NCBI GenBank assembly: GCA_030374735.1 | Contig: JASCIV010000034.1 | Coordinates: 1 to 64,000, forward strand | Length of the DNA stretch: 64,000 nt | Source: Gracilaria caudata | Lineage: Eukaryota > Rhodophyta > Florideophyceae > Gracilariales > Gracilariaceae | Direction: 5' to 3' | Part shown: positions 30,430 through 41,498 of the stretch, one piece after another | Layout of the letters: the number at the start of each line of letters is the position of its first letter | Position numbering within the stretch: position 1 is the stretch's first letter | The notes under the pieces: model-generated | The model's input: only the letters and a program-made list of their open reading frames with translations | Told to the model about the DNA's origin: nothing | The model's database searches: none | Position numbers and translations under genes: made by a program

Positions 30430-33400
30430 TTACTTCTTTCTGGAGAGCGTTCGTTGTTTCTCTGCATCTCCTACTATCTTCTCTTCTACCTTTAAGCCCT
30501 TTCTCCGCCGAATGCCATTCACTAATTTTCTAGCAATGTTGTTATTCTCAGCAGTCGTGTCTGCAACACCAAGGTCTTCGAGTTCCTCTTCCGTTTGGGG
30601 ATACCAGAAGGGATCTAGCTCTATGCACTCCCAATGACTGAATACCATCTGCGGTACCGCGAAGCCGGAGGTTTGCTTCCGAAGCACATCCGCGAAACCA
30701 AAAGAGTCTTGCACCGGCATATATGCCTCAATTCCGAAAACGTTCATTCCTTCTTTCATCTCTTCATTCAGCACTCGGCCTCTCCTTTGCCCAAGCACTG
30801 TGTAAGTTTTGCCTAACACCTCCTCTGGTACTGATATGTTTACGTGAAGTACCCCTTCCATCAGCCTGGCATTACCGTGCATTAACGCCATTCGCACTGC
30901 CTCCCGCACACAGCCAATTACGGCACCAGAAGTGATTGAAGATTTCGCATTCGGAAAGGATAACTCATTTTCACCTTTGCCATTGGTTAGCTGCTCTCCG
31001 TCACCATCCGTCTCTCGGTTGGAGCTGAAGCCTTCCTTCCTATCCTCCAATCTGCTGTCATGTTCTGCTCTTAAGAAGTCAAGGAAAATGCCAACTCCAT
31101 GCATTGGTTCTTCACACAAAGGTCCTGCTCTTGTTCCAATCTGAAATCCGTTCACAATGGCTTTCTCAATCTCAAGTGAACTCTTGGAAGAGCCCACTGT
31201 TTCCTTTTTCCCCCCGAAGATGGTTTCCATTGGCCCTGTTCTACCATTATACGGATAAGGACCGACAAGGATATTCGAACCGAATTGTTTTGGGCCACAA
31301 GACCAAATGAGCGGGAAAACGCCCTCCAGCCAATACTTCATGATGGATGACTTTGAGGTTTTTCGTGTACTGGATTCTTTCGCAAATCTTTCGACAGCCT
31401 CAACAAGGGTTTTCCTAGTGGAAAGTATTGCTTTGGCCTCCTCGTCTCCACCTAGCTCCTGGCCTCTAAGAACGATCCCTGCTCTATCCAGGGCCGTGGC
31501 TAGAGTTTCGGGGATCGGGGCTGCAGTAAATCGGAAGGAAATTGATTCATTACTAACGCAAACAAAGCGACCATGATTAGCGAACCCTGACGCCAAGTAG
31601 CTCAGGGGTTCGCTATCTCTTTCAATATACACACGCCATGGAGAGCCAGCAACAGCAAAGTTTGTTTGCAGTGATTGATTCGTCCGCACAGTATTCCTGC
31701 TCGTTGGGCCTGATGTCGATGTTTCTGGGTCAGGAGACACCGGAACGTTACCTGGCTTTTGTTGGAACCCTGTAGGAAGACCTACATTGGGGGAGATGCC
31801 CCCGCTAACTGTTTCTCTGAAAGACACGATGGGTTTCGAAACATGTATCCGCACATCCTTAGCAAATCGCTCACGAAGGTCTTTCAAGCATCGCTCAAGG
31901 TGAAGCTCTCCATTTGCCGCAATAATATGTTCACCTTTTGCGGAAAGGAATGTTTCAACTGCCGGATCTGCTTGACTAAGCCGTCGCAGTCCCCCCTGAA
32001 GCTTTCCTGCATCACCTGGTAGATGGGGCTCCACAGCAACTCGTACTAGGGCCTCTCTATTGACGCCCATCACTGCGGAAGAATTGAAACCTACGGGAAG
32101 GCAGTACCCAGGGGGTTCAGAACTGAGTGTAGCAGTTTTCAGAACACTGTCCTCGAGACCACCTATGCCCACAATACAACCAGCCGAAGCCGAACGAATG
32201 GGATCCATTCCTCTTCCCATCAACAGATAGAGCTCTGTGACAGTTGCTTGCGTCACAAATTCGTCATCATACTTACCGTCCACTAGATATTTGTACTTTG
32301 GAGAATAAACAAAGACAGAATCACCGACAGAAATCGTTCCAGAGAGTACTCTCGTAAATGCTATCATCGACTCCTCCGTTTCCCCTTTTATATTATTGCC
32401 TTCTGATGGAGACTGTTCTGCCGCCTCTCGACGCTCTTCTACGGTCTTCGGTGTCCTAATATTGATCTGGCCACCACCGACGCCAGCGTCTTTTTCAATC
32501 ATTTTGGCGACGTACGCTATGAAGGGATCGTTCTCTGATACAGATGCCTGAGATACAGAGCGCCTTTGTCGCTCTAGGCTTTCAATAACCCGTGCTCTTA
32601 CTTCCTCGTTCTTAAACTTGGCGCTAAAAATCTCGTCCGGATTTCCCCACAACGCATGTAAACGATTCTTTTTGTTCTGCGCTTCAGAGACACAAGGCAG
32701 TTTCTCAATAACAGTGTTAAGAAGACATGAAGATGCTGGTAACCAGGAATTCATGATTGCCTTCAACGCAGTGGAAGCGTCTCTATGGTTTAAATCTCTC
32801 GTATTCACGTTTATGGCCAACTTCGAAACAAAGTGCTTACGCTTCTGTATGGCCAAATCGTGATCGTGTTGCGTCTTGAGCAATGTGTCGTACACAGCAT
32901 GAATGTTGGACATTATGCACTGTACAAACATGGGCTTCGATTTCGATCGTACATCCGTTACTTTTCGCTTGACTATTCGCTTTGCTTTAGGTTGAAGATA
33001 ATACTCCCCCCACAGAGTCTTGTTCAATACTCTGCGAGATATTCCTTGTCTCTCAGCGAAAAACTTTGCGAAATCGATTATCCGAAAAGCCCAGCCATCC
33101 AAAGCTGAAGCAAACACAACATTTCCAACCTCCGGCGAGAAGTATCCGCTTATTGTGTTATCGATCCCATCCGACGGTTCTTCCTGGAGACTCCATTCAG
33201 ACTGATTCTCTCCTTCGACGTCAAATTCTGAAGCTGCGGCCATCATTTTCTCCACCTGTCGGACGCCCATGATAACGTTCACTTCGGCCAACGTGCCCAG
33301 AATGTGTTCGTATGCTTCTTGGGGATCCAGTTCTAGTTCTATAAATAATCTGTCAATCTTGTTGAGAACCAGGACTGGTCGCAGTTCATGCTTCAAAGCT

Positions 33401-33899
33401 GCTCTCAAAACAGATACCGTTTGCACGCAAACACCTTCCACTACATCCACTACGATAAATGCACCATCACACATTCGCAGTGCCGCTTCGACTTCACCGC
33501 TGAAGTCCACGTGCCCCGGAGAGTCAACGAGATTTATGATATTCAAAGGCGCTTTGTCTAATGAGCACGCAGGTGATAGAAATTGATAACTGGTTCAAGG
33601 ATGTGAGAAAATAGCAAACTACGTACAAAAATAAAGGCAGGGGTATATGCGATGAACATACCGGAAACACGATGCCCTAGAGCTATGGAAGAAGACTTCA
33701 TTGTAATACCTCTGCGCTGTTCATCCTCGCGAGAATCCATATAGCGAGCTTTACCGGCGGAACGAGTGGATATGATTCCATTGGATGCTATTAGAGAATC
33801 TGTTAGAGCTGACTTTCCGTGGTCAACGTGGGCCAGCATACAGACGTTCCATATGCGAGAAGGCGGTACCTTGACATCGGGATGCGCACCGGAACTCAT
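30430..33899 (-). CDS. EFL1: Elongation factor-like GTPase 1 (EFL1/Ria1), 60S ribosome maturation
   Basis: Exon 1 (33899-33662) and exon 2 (33557-30430) join in phase 1, giving 1121 residues, which is normal for the family. The 104-base intron has a GTATGT donor and an AG acceptor. Domain I shows [55 protein letters not shown] and VLNKIDRL. A long family insert follows (about residues 250-330), then EF-2-like domains II-V. The C-terminus [13 protein letters not shown]...[16 protein letters not shown]...[11 protein letters not shown] is diagnostic of EFL1 rather than EF-2. With SBDS it evicts eIF6 from pre-60S subunits in the cytoplasm. EF-2 diphthamide residues are not expected here. Confidence 0.96.
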
Positions 33900-34329
33900 T
33901 TCGAGAAATAGTCCTGATGGCGTGGCAAATGACCCCTCAGATGAGAGAAGCTTCTCTCGGAGTGCTTTAGCAGAAGGAAAACCTGCGAAGGAATCAACGC
34001 GAAGCGAGCAGTGCTAGGAATGAAATCGAAGATGAAAGAGAACGTGTGTTTGAGCTTTGGGCTCTCGTATCTACCTGCGTATACCTTTATATCCTTGTAG
34101 ATAGTCTTTGCGTCCTTCAGAAAAGCAAGTTTTGGTGCCAGCCGCTGGCACCTCTTTTCTTCGTGGACACGCGTCTTTACACAAATCGATGATGCCCAAA
34201 AATAGTGAGCGCATCATCCACGCATCACACAAGTTCCCATCGGGCAGGCTACCTTTGCAGCTACAATTCTTCAAGCTCTGGATTCAACGCACACACCTGA
34301 ACCGGTCCTTCGAAGGACGACAGCACGCC
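33900..34329. other. Divergent promoter region, EFL1 and NDUFS7 genes
   Basis: This 430-base spacer contains repeated GTAT/TATA words around 34065-34105 (CGTATCTACC, CGTATACC, TTTATATCC). No gene was found. Confidence 0.45.
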
Positions 34330-35432
34330 ATGAACGCCCGCACATTCCGCCAAGCTGCTCACGCCGCTGCGCTGGTATCTCGCGTCGCACCGAAGGTACG
34401 TCACAACCACTAGCAATCAACGCTCACAGTGCCGACCATCACTCACCACCTAATTCACCCATATCTTCCATCTACGCCTTGCAGTCCGTCGGTCTCTCCG
34501 AAATCTCCTCCTTCAAGCCACACTCTCGTTACGCAATTCAGAATGCGCTCGTTCTTTCTCGTACCGTTCACTCGAGCTCCGCTCGCGATAGCAAAGTCGC
34601 TCATTTGAAGGGCATGCAGCCATCAAATCGCGCCGAATACGTCGTCACCAAGCTAGATGACCTCGTCAACTGGGCGCGAAACAACTCTTTGTGGCCTATG
34701 ACGTTCGGTCTTGCGTGTTGCGCCGTGGAGATGATGCAAGCGGGTGCTTCGCGATATGATTTGGATCGATTTGGATTTCTTTTCCGCCCATCTCCTCGAC
34801 AGTCGGATTGCATGATTGTGGCCGGCACGCTAACAAACAAGATGGCTCCCGCTCTAAGAAAAGTCTACGATCAGATGCCTGAACCTCGATGGGTGATCTC
34901 CATGGGAAGCTGTGCGAACGGTGGAGGATACTATCACTATTCATATTCCGTTGTGCGAGGCTGCGACCGTATTGTTCCCGTGGATATCTATGTCCCGGGA
35001 TGCCCACCGACTGCTGAAGCTTTACTGTAAGTCCATCATGATCTTTATATCGTGTACATCGCCTTGTAAGAAGACGCCGCAAGAGAGAACAAGCAAAGAC
35101 TAACGAGAACATTCTCATATATTTTGTCACCTTTGCAATTGAAATGTCTAGATGTACGTATCGAATAAGACCCGGAGTCTGCGTAAACTCCTGTGGAACC
35201 GTGAGCACTGACCTGTTTGCGTTTCTGACATCCATTTTGTTCTCTCTCGATTTCTTTGCACTTTACAGATGGTAAGTTAGTTAGTAGTTTCAGTGTCGTG
35301 GATAGCACGGGTGTTCATCATTGCTAATGAAGTGTTTGTGTGTCTGCCTCCTTCGCGTGTACAACAGGCCTCATGCAGTTGCAGAAAAAGATCAAGCGAC
35401 AAAACACGTTCTACTCCTGGTTGAAACAGTAG
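34330..35432 (+). CDS. NDUFS7: Mitochondrial complex I subunit NDUFS7 (PSST, 20 kDa), with a proposed 3-nt micro-exon
   Basis: Exon 1 is 34330-34395 ([22 protein letters not shown], mitochondrial presequence). Exon 2 runs 34485 to about 35028. A micro-exon ATG sits at 35269-35271. The last exon is 35368-35432. The core reads [97 protein letters not shown], then [14 protein letters not shown]. The four Cys of the N2 iron-sulfur cluster are present (CC, C in GSCANGG, C in PGCPP). NDUFS7 carries the last cluster before ubiquinone in the Q module. To restore LLYGLMQLQ, exon 2 must end CTGT with the intron starting AAGTCC, two bases past the visible GTAAGT donor. With that join the protein has 225 residues. 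Confidence 0.88.
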
Positions 35433-35587
35433 GAGGTCTTCACGGTGCACCTCAGGTTCGGTACATGTTCGTACCGATCCGTACTGGAAACCGCGATCGT
35501 TTGATGTTGGACTGTACGGTATACGGTACTTTTGCAGTTTTGTATTTGTTGTCACCAAGTTGGAATAAACGTGTTTATGAGTCTTTG

Positions 35588-37372
35588 CTACACATTTGGG
35601 TCTTCGGATCTTTGAAGTCCATTTCCCGTCCATTTCCGTGCATATCGAATCATGTAGGGAGTTGCGAGCATAGAAAGAGCCGTCGCGCCATTAATCATTC
35701 TGGCCTCTGATGCGGAGAAAAGAAGCAAAGCCTGTCCTTTAGACGCCACAACAAAAGTGAATTCCCCAGCTTGGGCGATGGCTGCTCCGCACGCCATCGA
35801 TGTTCGTAATGGTAGCCCTCCAAGGACACAGATCACCGATCCCATGATAAAAGTCTTGACAACCAAGATAACTACCAGTAGAACTGCCATCTTGGCAAAA
35901 TTTTGATAGAAGTACCTCCAGTGGATCATCATGCCAACTGAGATGAAAAAGATAGCTGAGAACACACTGCGAATGCTCTCAACACTACTTTCGACGCGAT
36001 GCTTGTGTCGTGACTCAGATAACATCATTCCCGCCGCGAATGCACCGAGCTCAATGGCAAGCCCCATTTCCTCAGAAAGGTATGCCATGGCCAGACAGAA
36101 GACGACGCAGCCAATGGTAAACACCTCTTGACTCTTGGCAGCATCCAGCCGCTCAGAGAGTGTAGGTAAGATGAATTCAGCTAGGATAAGGCTGAGCATT
36201 ACAAAACATCCTAACCGGAGAATTGCTCTCATGAATTCCTCTATGAATTGTCCAAGCGAACCCTGTAGAGTTGGCAGCAACGCGAGAATAAGACCAATCA
36301 TAACGTCTTGGAATACAAGCAACCCAAGCATTGTCTTTCTACTACGAGGTGCATCAAAGCTGAATACCGAGTTCTTTCCCATTGGTAAAGAGGGCGTATC
36401 TGGGGGAGTGGAGCCATGATGCGAGTGTTTTTCATCCCCGGAGTCATGATGTGGAGAATCGGAGTGCGAGCTGTGGGGGGAGTGCGAAGAAGCATGCGGA
36501 GACGCGGACAAGCACTGCAACACGACTGCTGTTGATGACAGAGAAACGGCCAGACCCAGTGCAACGGCCTCTGGTACGGATTTAACCAAAGACAAAATGA
36601 GAGAAAGCGCGCCGGTGCCAAGCACGATGCCTACCATGCTCGAGATACCGCCTGCGACCACTACTCGTTTCACGCCCTGAAGCTCAGTGATGGAGAATTC
36701 GACGCCCAAGCAGAAGAGCAAAAAAGCAATACCGAGAGAAGCGAGAGTTTCGACCTCCACCAGTTCGGTGACTATTCCCATCCCTCCAGGGCCTACGGTC
36801 ATGCCGCCCAGAAGAAAGCCTATGAGAGGCGGTTGTCTGAAATTAGTGGCGAACACCCCTCCAACTGTGGCCGCCAAAAAGACAATGACAAGATCCTTTA
36901 CAAAGATGATGTCTTCCTGGAGAGTCATTCGAGGATCTTTTGAAGGATCTTTTGTTTGCTTGAGATTGGAGAGCTGTTTGAAAAGCAAATCAAACTCTCC
37001 CTGCCCCACTGAAAGCGTCTCGCCATCAATAGTAATATCATGAGTACCCGGCGCCTTATCAGACTGCGCAGTAGAATCATCATCCTTCTTCTTCTTGGTA
37101 AGCAACTTAAGCAACGCCGCCACCTCCTTCTCATTCAACTTGCCATCGTTATCGACATCAAAGTGCTCAAAGAGTCGAGAGTGAGCATGAGCGGCAGGCA
37201 GTGGTGGAAGAGGTTGTGCGACAGTCTGTGTTTCAAGCTTGCGAACCGTGGCGTTCAAGCGCAACCGTGAAGTGGCAGAACGGTCAATGTACGTCGAAGC
37301 GAATGATTTGCTCAGCAGTATCGCGAGCGCGAGCACGAGCGATAGATACCGCACGCAGTGATGAGGCGACAT
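35588..37372 (-). CDS. KEA-type (CPA2) cation/proton antiporter with N-terminal EF-hand and His-rich loop
   Basis: The protein has 594 residues from the ATG at 37372. Residues 1-26 form a signal peptide (YLSLVLALAILLSKSFAS). A complete EF-hand loop follows at about residue 78-89 (DVDNDGKLNEKE), with ligand residues at positions 1, 3, 5, 7 and 12. From about residue 155 the CPA2 exchanger domain begins: PPLIGFLLGGMTVGPGGMG, LGIAFLLFCLGVEFS, LAVSLSSTAVVLQCL, LLVFQDVMIGLILALLP, ELGAFAAGMMLSES and AAIAQAGEFTFVVA. There are 11-13 membrane segments. A Ser/His-rich loop of about 40 residues (roughly 300-340) interrupts the spans. No TrkA-N domain is present. This plan resembles KEA4-6/TMCO3 antiporters of endomembranes, which exchange K+ for H+. 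The EF-hand suggests Ca2+ control. Confidence 0.88.
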   Translation of the reverse strand: MSPHHCVRYLSLVLALAILLSKSFASTYIDRSATSRLRLNATVRKLETQTVAQPLPPLPAAHAHSRLFEHFDVDNDGKLNEKEVAALLKLLTKKKKDDDSTAQSDKAPGTHDITIDGETLSVGQGEFDLLFKQLSNLKQTKDPSKDPRMTLQEDIIFVKDLVIVFLAATVGGVFATNFRQPPLIGFLLGGMTVGPGGMGIVTELVEVETLASLGIAFLLFCLGVEFSITELQGVKRVVVAGGISSMVGIVLGTGALSLILSLVKSVPEAVALGLAVSLSSTAVVLQCLSASPHASSHSPHSSHSDSPHHDSGDEKHSHHGSTPPDTPSLPMGKNSVFSFDAPRSRKTMLGLLVFQDVMIGLILALLPTLQGSLGQFIEEFMRAILRLGCFVMLSLILAEFILPTLSERLDAAKSQEVFTIGCVVFCLAMAYLSEEMGLAIELGAFAAGMMLSESRHKHRVESSVESIRSVFSAIFFISVGMMIHWRYFYQNFAKMAVLLVVILVVKTFIMGSVICVLGGLPLRTSMACGAAIAQAGEFTFVVASKGQALLLFSASEARMINGATALSMLATPYMIRYARKWTGNGLQRSEDPNV

Positions 37373-38730
37373 GGGACGCGGGCCTCTCCACTGGAAAGTG
37401 TAGAAAGATGCTAGAGTACGATTTGGGATGGAGGTGAGGCGGCTGCTGTCAGGAGGGAAGCACGGCGAGGCAATGCGAAGAGTGTTGCACACGTTGCATC
37501 ACATGCGTGATTCGGGCCTCTTGTTGCCGAATTAACACCGAAGTTCGAACGCGACAAGGAACAGAAATTAATTTTGTGGTTCCCATTATTTCGAAAAGAT
37601 AACGCTTCTTAGAAAAACGCTCTACTGTCGCAGCCCATTTGTTGTGTGCCGTGTCGTAACGTGTAGCAGATCTAAACTTCGATCTTTTTGCCAAATCATT
37701 TCAACTACCCTCGTATCAGGGCGGCGTTCACCTTCATTACGCAAATGCAGTCGTATTGCAAAACAATCATGAACTCTTTGTCGTGCACAACTCAGGAAGC
37801 AGATAGCGCAAACAACTAACTCAACCTAGCCAGAACAGTTTGCCGCCCTCTTAAGCTATGATACAAAATTCAAACAACTACGTTTGGAACCATATCATGT
37901 TTAACATTTTGAAAGTCAGTACGTTTTTGTACCCAATGGAGCTACTCAAGAGCGGTTACAATGCATAGATCCCGTGAGAATCAAAGATGAAGAATCGGAG
38001 AGAGAGGAGGCACCCTTCCACTACTTTTGGTTATTTGGTTGAGGTGACTGTTTATTTTTTGATTTTTTCTTACTCCTTTATGAAGCTGTCAAAGGAAGAA
38101 CGGTTCGAAGTAGCAGCCTGAATATTACGATACCAGTCGCTTATTTTGCCATTCCCTCCTGAATGTTTTTTCTTGACTATACTGTGCCTTTTCTTTCACG
38201 GAGTTCAGTTTCCTTTTTCCTAAGCTGAAGGAAAACTGGCTACAATTTTTTTTTTAGGAGCCCTGAACTTTCAAGGAAATTGTCGAATCATATCTCAGAC
38301 TGATAGATTTCGGCGTTCTGCTTGAGAAATTGCCTCGTTGAGAATCATCACCCCCAAAACGTTCTGAGCAAAGCGGCAACCGCACTGACGAAGAGAACTA
38401 CATTTTCTATCGATCTTATTAGCTACATCCTTCTAGATCGACCCTTCGAATTAGGACAAGTCATACTCTAATCTGATCTTCGAGAGCCGCCAGTTGCTAC
38501 GCAGAAAGGTGAGCTTTCGTGCAAGTAGCGCAGCTGGTTGCAAACGGAGGGACCATAGGATCTGTCTTTCTCTTTTAAAGACTCGTTTGCTCCATAGCAG
38601 AAAACTAACATTTTATTGAGAAGAACAAACAGGAGGTCATCAAGTCGCACCATCCAAATAGATCCGAAACTTTATCGCAAAATGATAGAGGCATCATCTA
38701 ACAGCGATTTCCATTCCAAAGACATTTGCC
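37373..38730. other. 1.36-kb gene-poor spacer
   Basis: No supported gene was found. The stretch is AT-rich, with T tracts at 38051-38070 and 38250-38259. No terminal inverted repeats were recognised. Confidence 0.5.
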
Positions 38731-38976
38731 TTAGTGATACACACAGCTGCCACCGGAACAGATTTTGCAAAGGCCTATCTCAGCACGGCAGTCATCATTA
38801 TCAATGCAAGGGTACCCACACTGGTAAAACCAGCGTGAAGCCGCAGAATCAAGATTCAAACCATGCTTCTGTACAGTTCGGGGCATCGGAGCAGCCTTTT
38901 CAGCGACATTCACAGTTGGAATGGCGAAAGCCATGGTAACAGCAGTCAAAGCGATCAGTATGAAGCGAAAGGTCAT
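38731..38976 (-). CDS. Small secreted six-cysteine peptide
   Basis: The protein has 81 residues from the ATG at 38976; the longer open frame upstream looks like 5' UTR. Residues 1-19 (FRFILIALTAVTMAFA) form a clear signal peptide. A propeptide-like middle follows (residues 20-47). The C-terminal 34 residues hold six Cys with spacing C-x3-C-x5-C-x6-C-x2-C-x4-C (CGYPCIDNDDC...CKIC...C), which suggests a small disulfide-knotted domain. I do not recognise a named family; fungal and plant secreted mini-proteins have a similar CGxPCxxDxDC opening. A role in defence, inhibition or adhesion is possible but unproven. A TATTTAAG box lies on the same strand near 39113-39120. Confidence 0.65.
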   Translation of the reverse strand: MTFRFILIALTAVTMAFAIPTVNVAEKAAPMPRTVQKHGLNLDSAASRWFYQCGYPCIDNDDCRAEIGLCKICSGGSCVYH

Positions 38977-39107
38977 TTTGAAATTGAAGAGCGAAGCCAA
39001 CAGATTGAGATGAGTCGGATAGCGAGCAATTTGGGGGAGGGAAAAGGTGTTTGATAAAGCTGCGCTCTGAAGACCGTGGAAACATTCTCGGAGCGCACGG
39101 TGGCATG

Positions 39108-39120
39108 TCGCCCTTAAATA
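39108..39120 (-). promoter_or_regulatory. TATA-like box of the secreted peptide gene
   Basis: TATTTAAG on the minus strand lies about 135 bases upstream of the ATG at 38976. Position and strand fit a core promoter; no other evidence. Confidence 0.35.
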
Positions 39121-41498
39121 CAGATCTCGACGCTCATGCATGGTCGCCAATGAAGCGAACCCCTCGTGACTACGACGGGAATAATTCTGGCCGAGGAAGG
39201 CTCCCATATGGAATTATGTTACTCCTCCGCATTGCTGATAAGAAGCACTTTACAAACATTTCTGAATACATAACGTTGTCTCTTTTCATCGAGAGTGGAG
39301 ACTCATGATATTAAATTTGCGTCAAGCCCATTCTCATCGTTTCTCTCGTGTCTCAACAGGGAAGACGATGTTTCACGTTCATTTTTCTTGCCTAAGCGAC
39401 GCAATAGCGGCTTGTAAACTTTGGATTCCTGCCGAGACTATCTCCAGAACTGTGATCCCACATTCAGAGAGGTGAAGCGTACATTTTTCGCTTTCCATTT
39501 CCAGGGAGCTTACTCATTCTGCTTCACACTGAGAGCCCGGGATAGACACATGAAAATGTTGAGATGCTTCCCAAGATTCCCGCCAGATCGAATCTGAGCA
39601 TCTAGCTAGCACATATAGGTATTTTTTATGTTTGGAACCCTAGCCTTTGTCTCGCGATTTATATTAATGTCGGGAGACCAGAGAACTACTACAATGGTAC
39701 CTTGAACGCTAATTTCTTTTTATTTTTAGGTTTCAGATGGAACTTACATTCGCAACATGCGTGGAGTCCAGAGTGGTCAGAAACATGCCTTTGAAAACTT
39801 CAGTACTCTTTTCACAATTCCCAACCTTTTTCTATTCTTCTGGCACAACTAAGAGAAGAGGCGTCATGCCGATTAGGCACCGGAAGAAAAAAAAAGTGAG
39901 TGGTTATTTTTGGAAATGGCTTCCTTGCCTAATTCTTTCGAAATCGTTGATCGCTCTCGATTTTATGAAACTAGCGTGAAGACTGGTTAGAGTGATTCAC
40001 TGGGCGGGGAAGAACGCTCAAGAGAGGCACTAGACATTGACAGTCTCGAATCTCAAGAAAAGAACTCGGCGTTATGGTGACGGGGGAGAACATTCTAACC
40101 GCCCCAGGAGGATCAGAGTACTGTAGATTCAAGGGAATCCTGCGAGAATGATTGTTCTTTAAACACAGGGGGCAAGTGACCGGCGATCTGCGATGCTTCA
40201 TTCACTTTTTTTTCCAATCTACTTGGTACTTTGCAGACATTCGTGACTAGATTTTTATACTCGGCCTTACTAATTTTCTCTGAGATATGAGAAATGCGCT
40301 TGTAGTTTACACTTCTGGCTTTTGTAGAAATTTTCGCTGTCGAGCGGCTTCATTGATTTGATGCTCTCAAGATCTCCGTTTCCTCTCACACACGTCACTC
40401 TGCGGTTCCACCCATGCCCATTCTTTAACAGTTTTGTTGGCGTTTTGGAGGATGGCGACAATGTTCTGAGAGCCCGTGAAGAGCAAAGCTGAAAGCAAAG
40501 CTTTTAATAGTAACGTTCGACGGAGCGTTTCGTCAGAAAAGGATCTTGTGGAATTGTTGGAAGATGGTTTTCACGCAATGCTTGCTGTTGTTCGAAAAAC
40601 GCTTTTCGATTCGGATTGCATAGAACACTTTGAGACAATCCTCGCCCGTTCTTTTCCCGCCAGTCGTACCGCACAACCCTACAGGTTGCGCATCAATCAC
40701 GGCGAGCCAGCAGGGCAGTTCCACCTTCGGTGGTTCTCCACGCTGTTCAACGTGTCCACGACATCCTTTCTCAGATCGTTTCCCGCGCCGAACCGAAAGC
40801 AACCGAAACCCCTTGCAGCCGTGCTTCGCACGGTGTACAAGGTACTCGTTAGCACGCAATCAGGTGCAGGCAAGGAACCGTAGGAAATTAGACGTTATGT
40901 ATCCGATCAAGCTCGCGACTTCAAGTTGCTGACGAGGGGGCCACCGAGTCCGTGGTTGAGAGCGATACACTTGTTCACCATAGAATTTCCCCCCCGTCGG
41001 CTGCTGACAGTTTACACCGCCGAGAAGGTGTTACTCTTTGAAGCAGGTCGAGCCGACCGCGGATCGGGAGTACAAATTATAAACACTGAAACAAATGATC
41101 TACTCTTCACTTTTGAAAAACTAGGTGGACTCCGTTCTGAAAAAGTTTATGGATATCGCGGGGAGTCTGGCGGGGATCCGTGCGGAGAGAATCAAAGGGA
41201 TGGTTACCAATTCTGTTGAGGTGAAAATGACGGCGATTGCCACAGGTCGAGATCTAGGATCAGTAAGACAGAGTGGTTCTTTTCGTCGTCAACATAATGC
41301 GCGGGTGGAAGCTGGGTTTGATTCTGCGCTCATACTAGGTATGATATTTGGTGCCACGCAATGCTATCGCAAACTTCCTAGTACCGGAAGTTCGGCTCAT
41401 TAGCAACTTGCTCAAATAAAGTTGAGTGGAAATTGTACGCAAGACAAGTGGGCGAAAACGGGTGGTACGTATGGGGCAAATCCTTTACGAGTAAGGGC
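39121..41498. other. Gene-poor region with possible gene remnant at 40476-41400
   Basis: No confident gene was found. The plus-strand frames from 40476 to 41403 (135, 97 and 92 codons in three different frames) are longer than expected for AT-balanced DNA. The phrase EKVLLFEAGRADRG and later MDSVLKKFMDIAGSLAGIRAERIKG look protein-like, but no domain is recognised and the frames do not join by evident splice sites. This may be a frameshifted remnant. The hAT element begins directly downstream. Confidence 0.3.

Noticed and set aside
34601..35235. Long minus-strand ORFs opposite NDUFS7
   Set aside because: They are antisense shadows of the NDUFS7 exon and carry no family motif.
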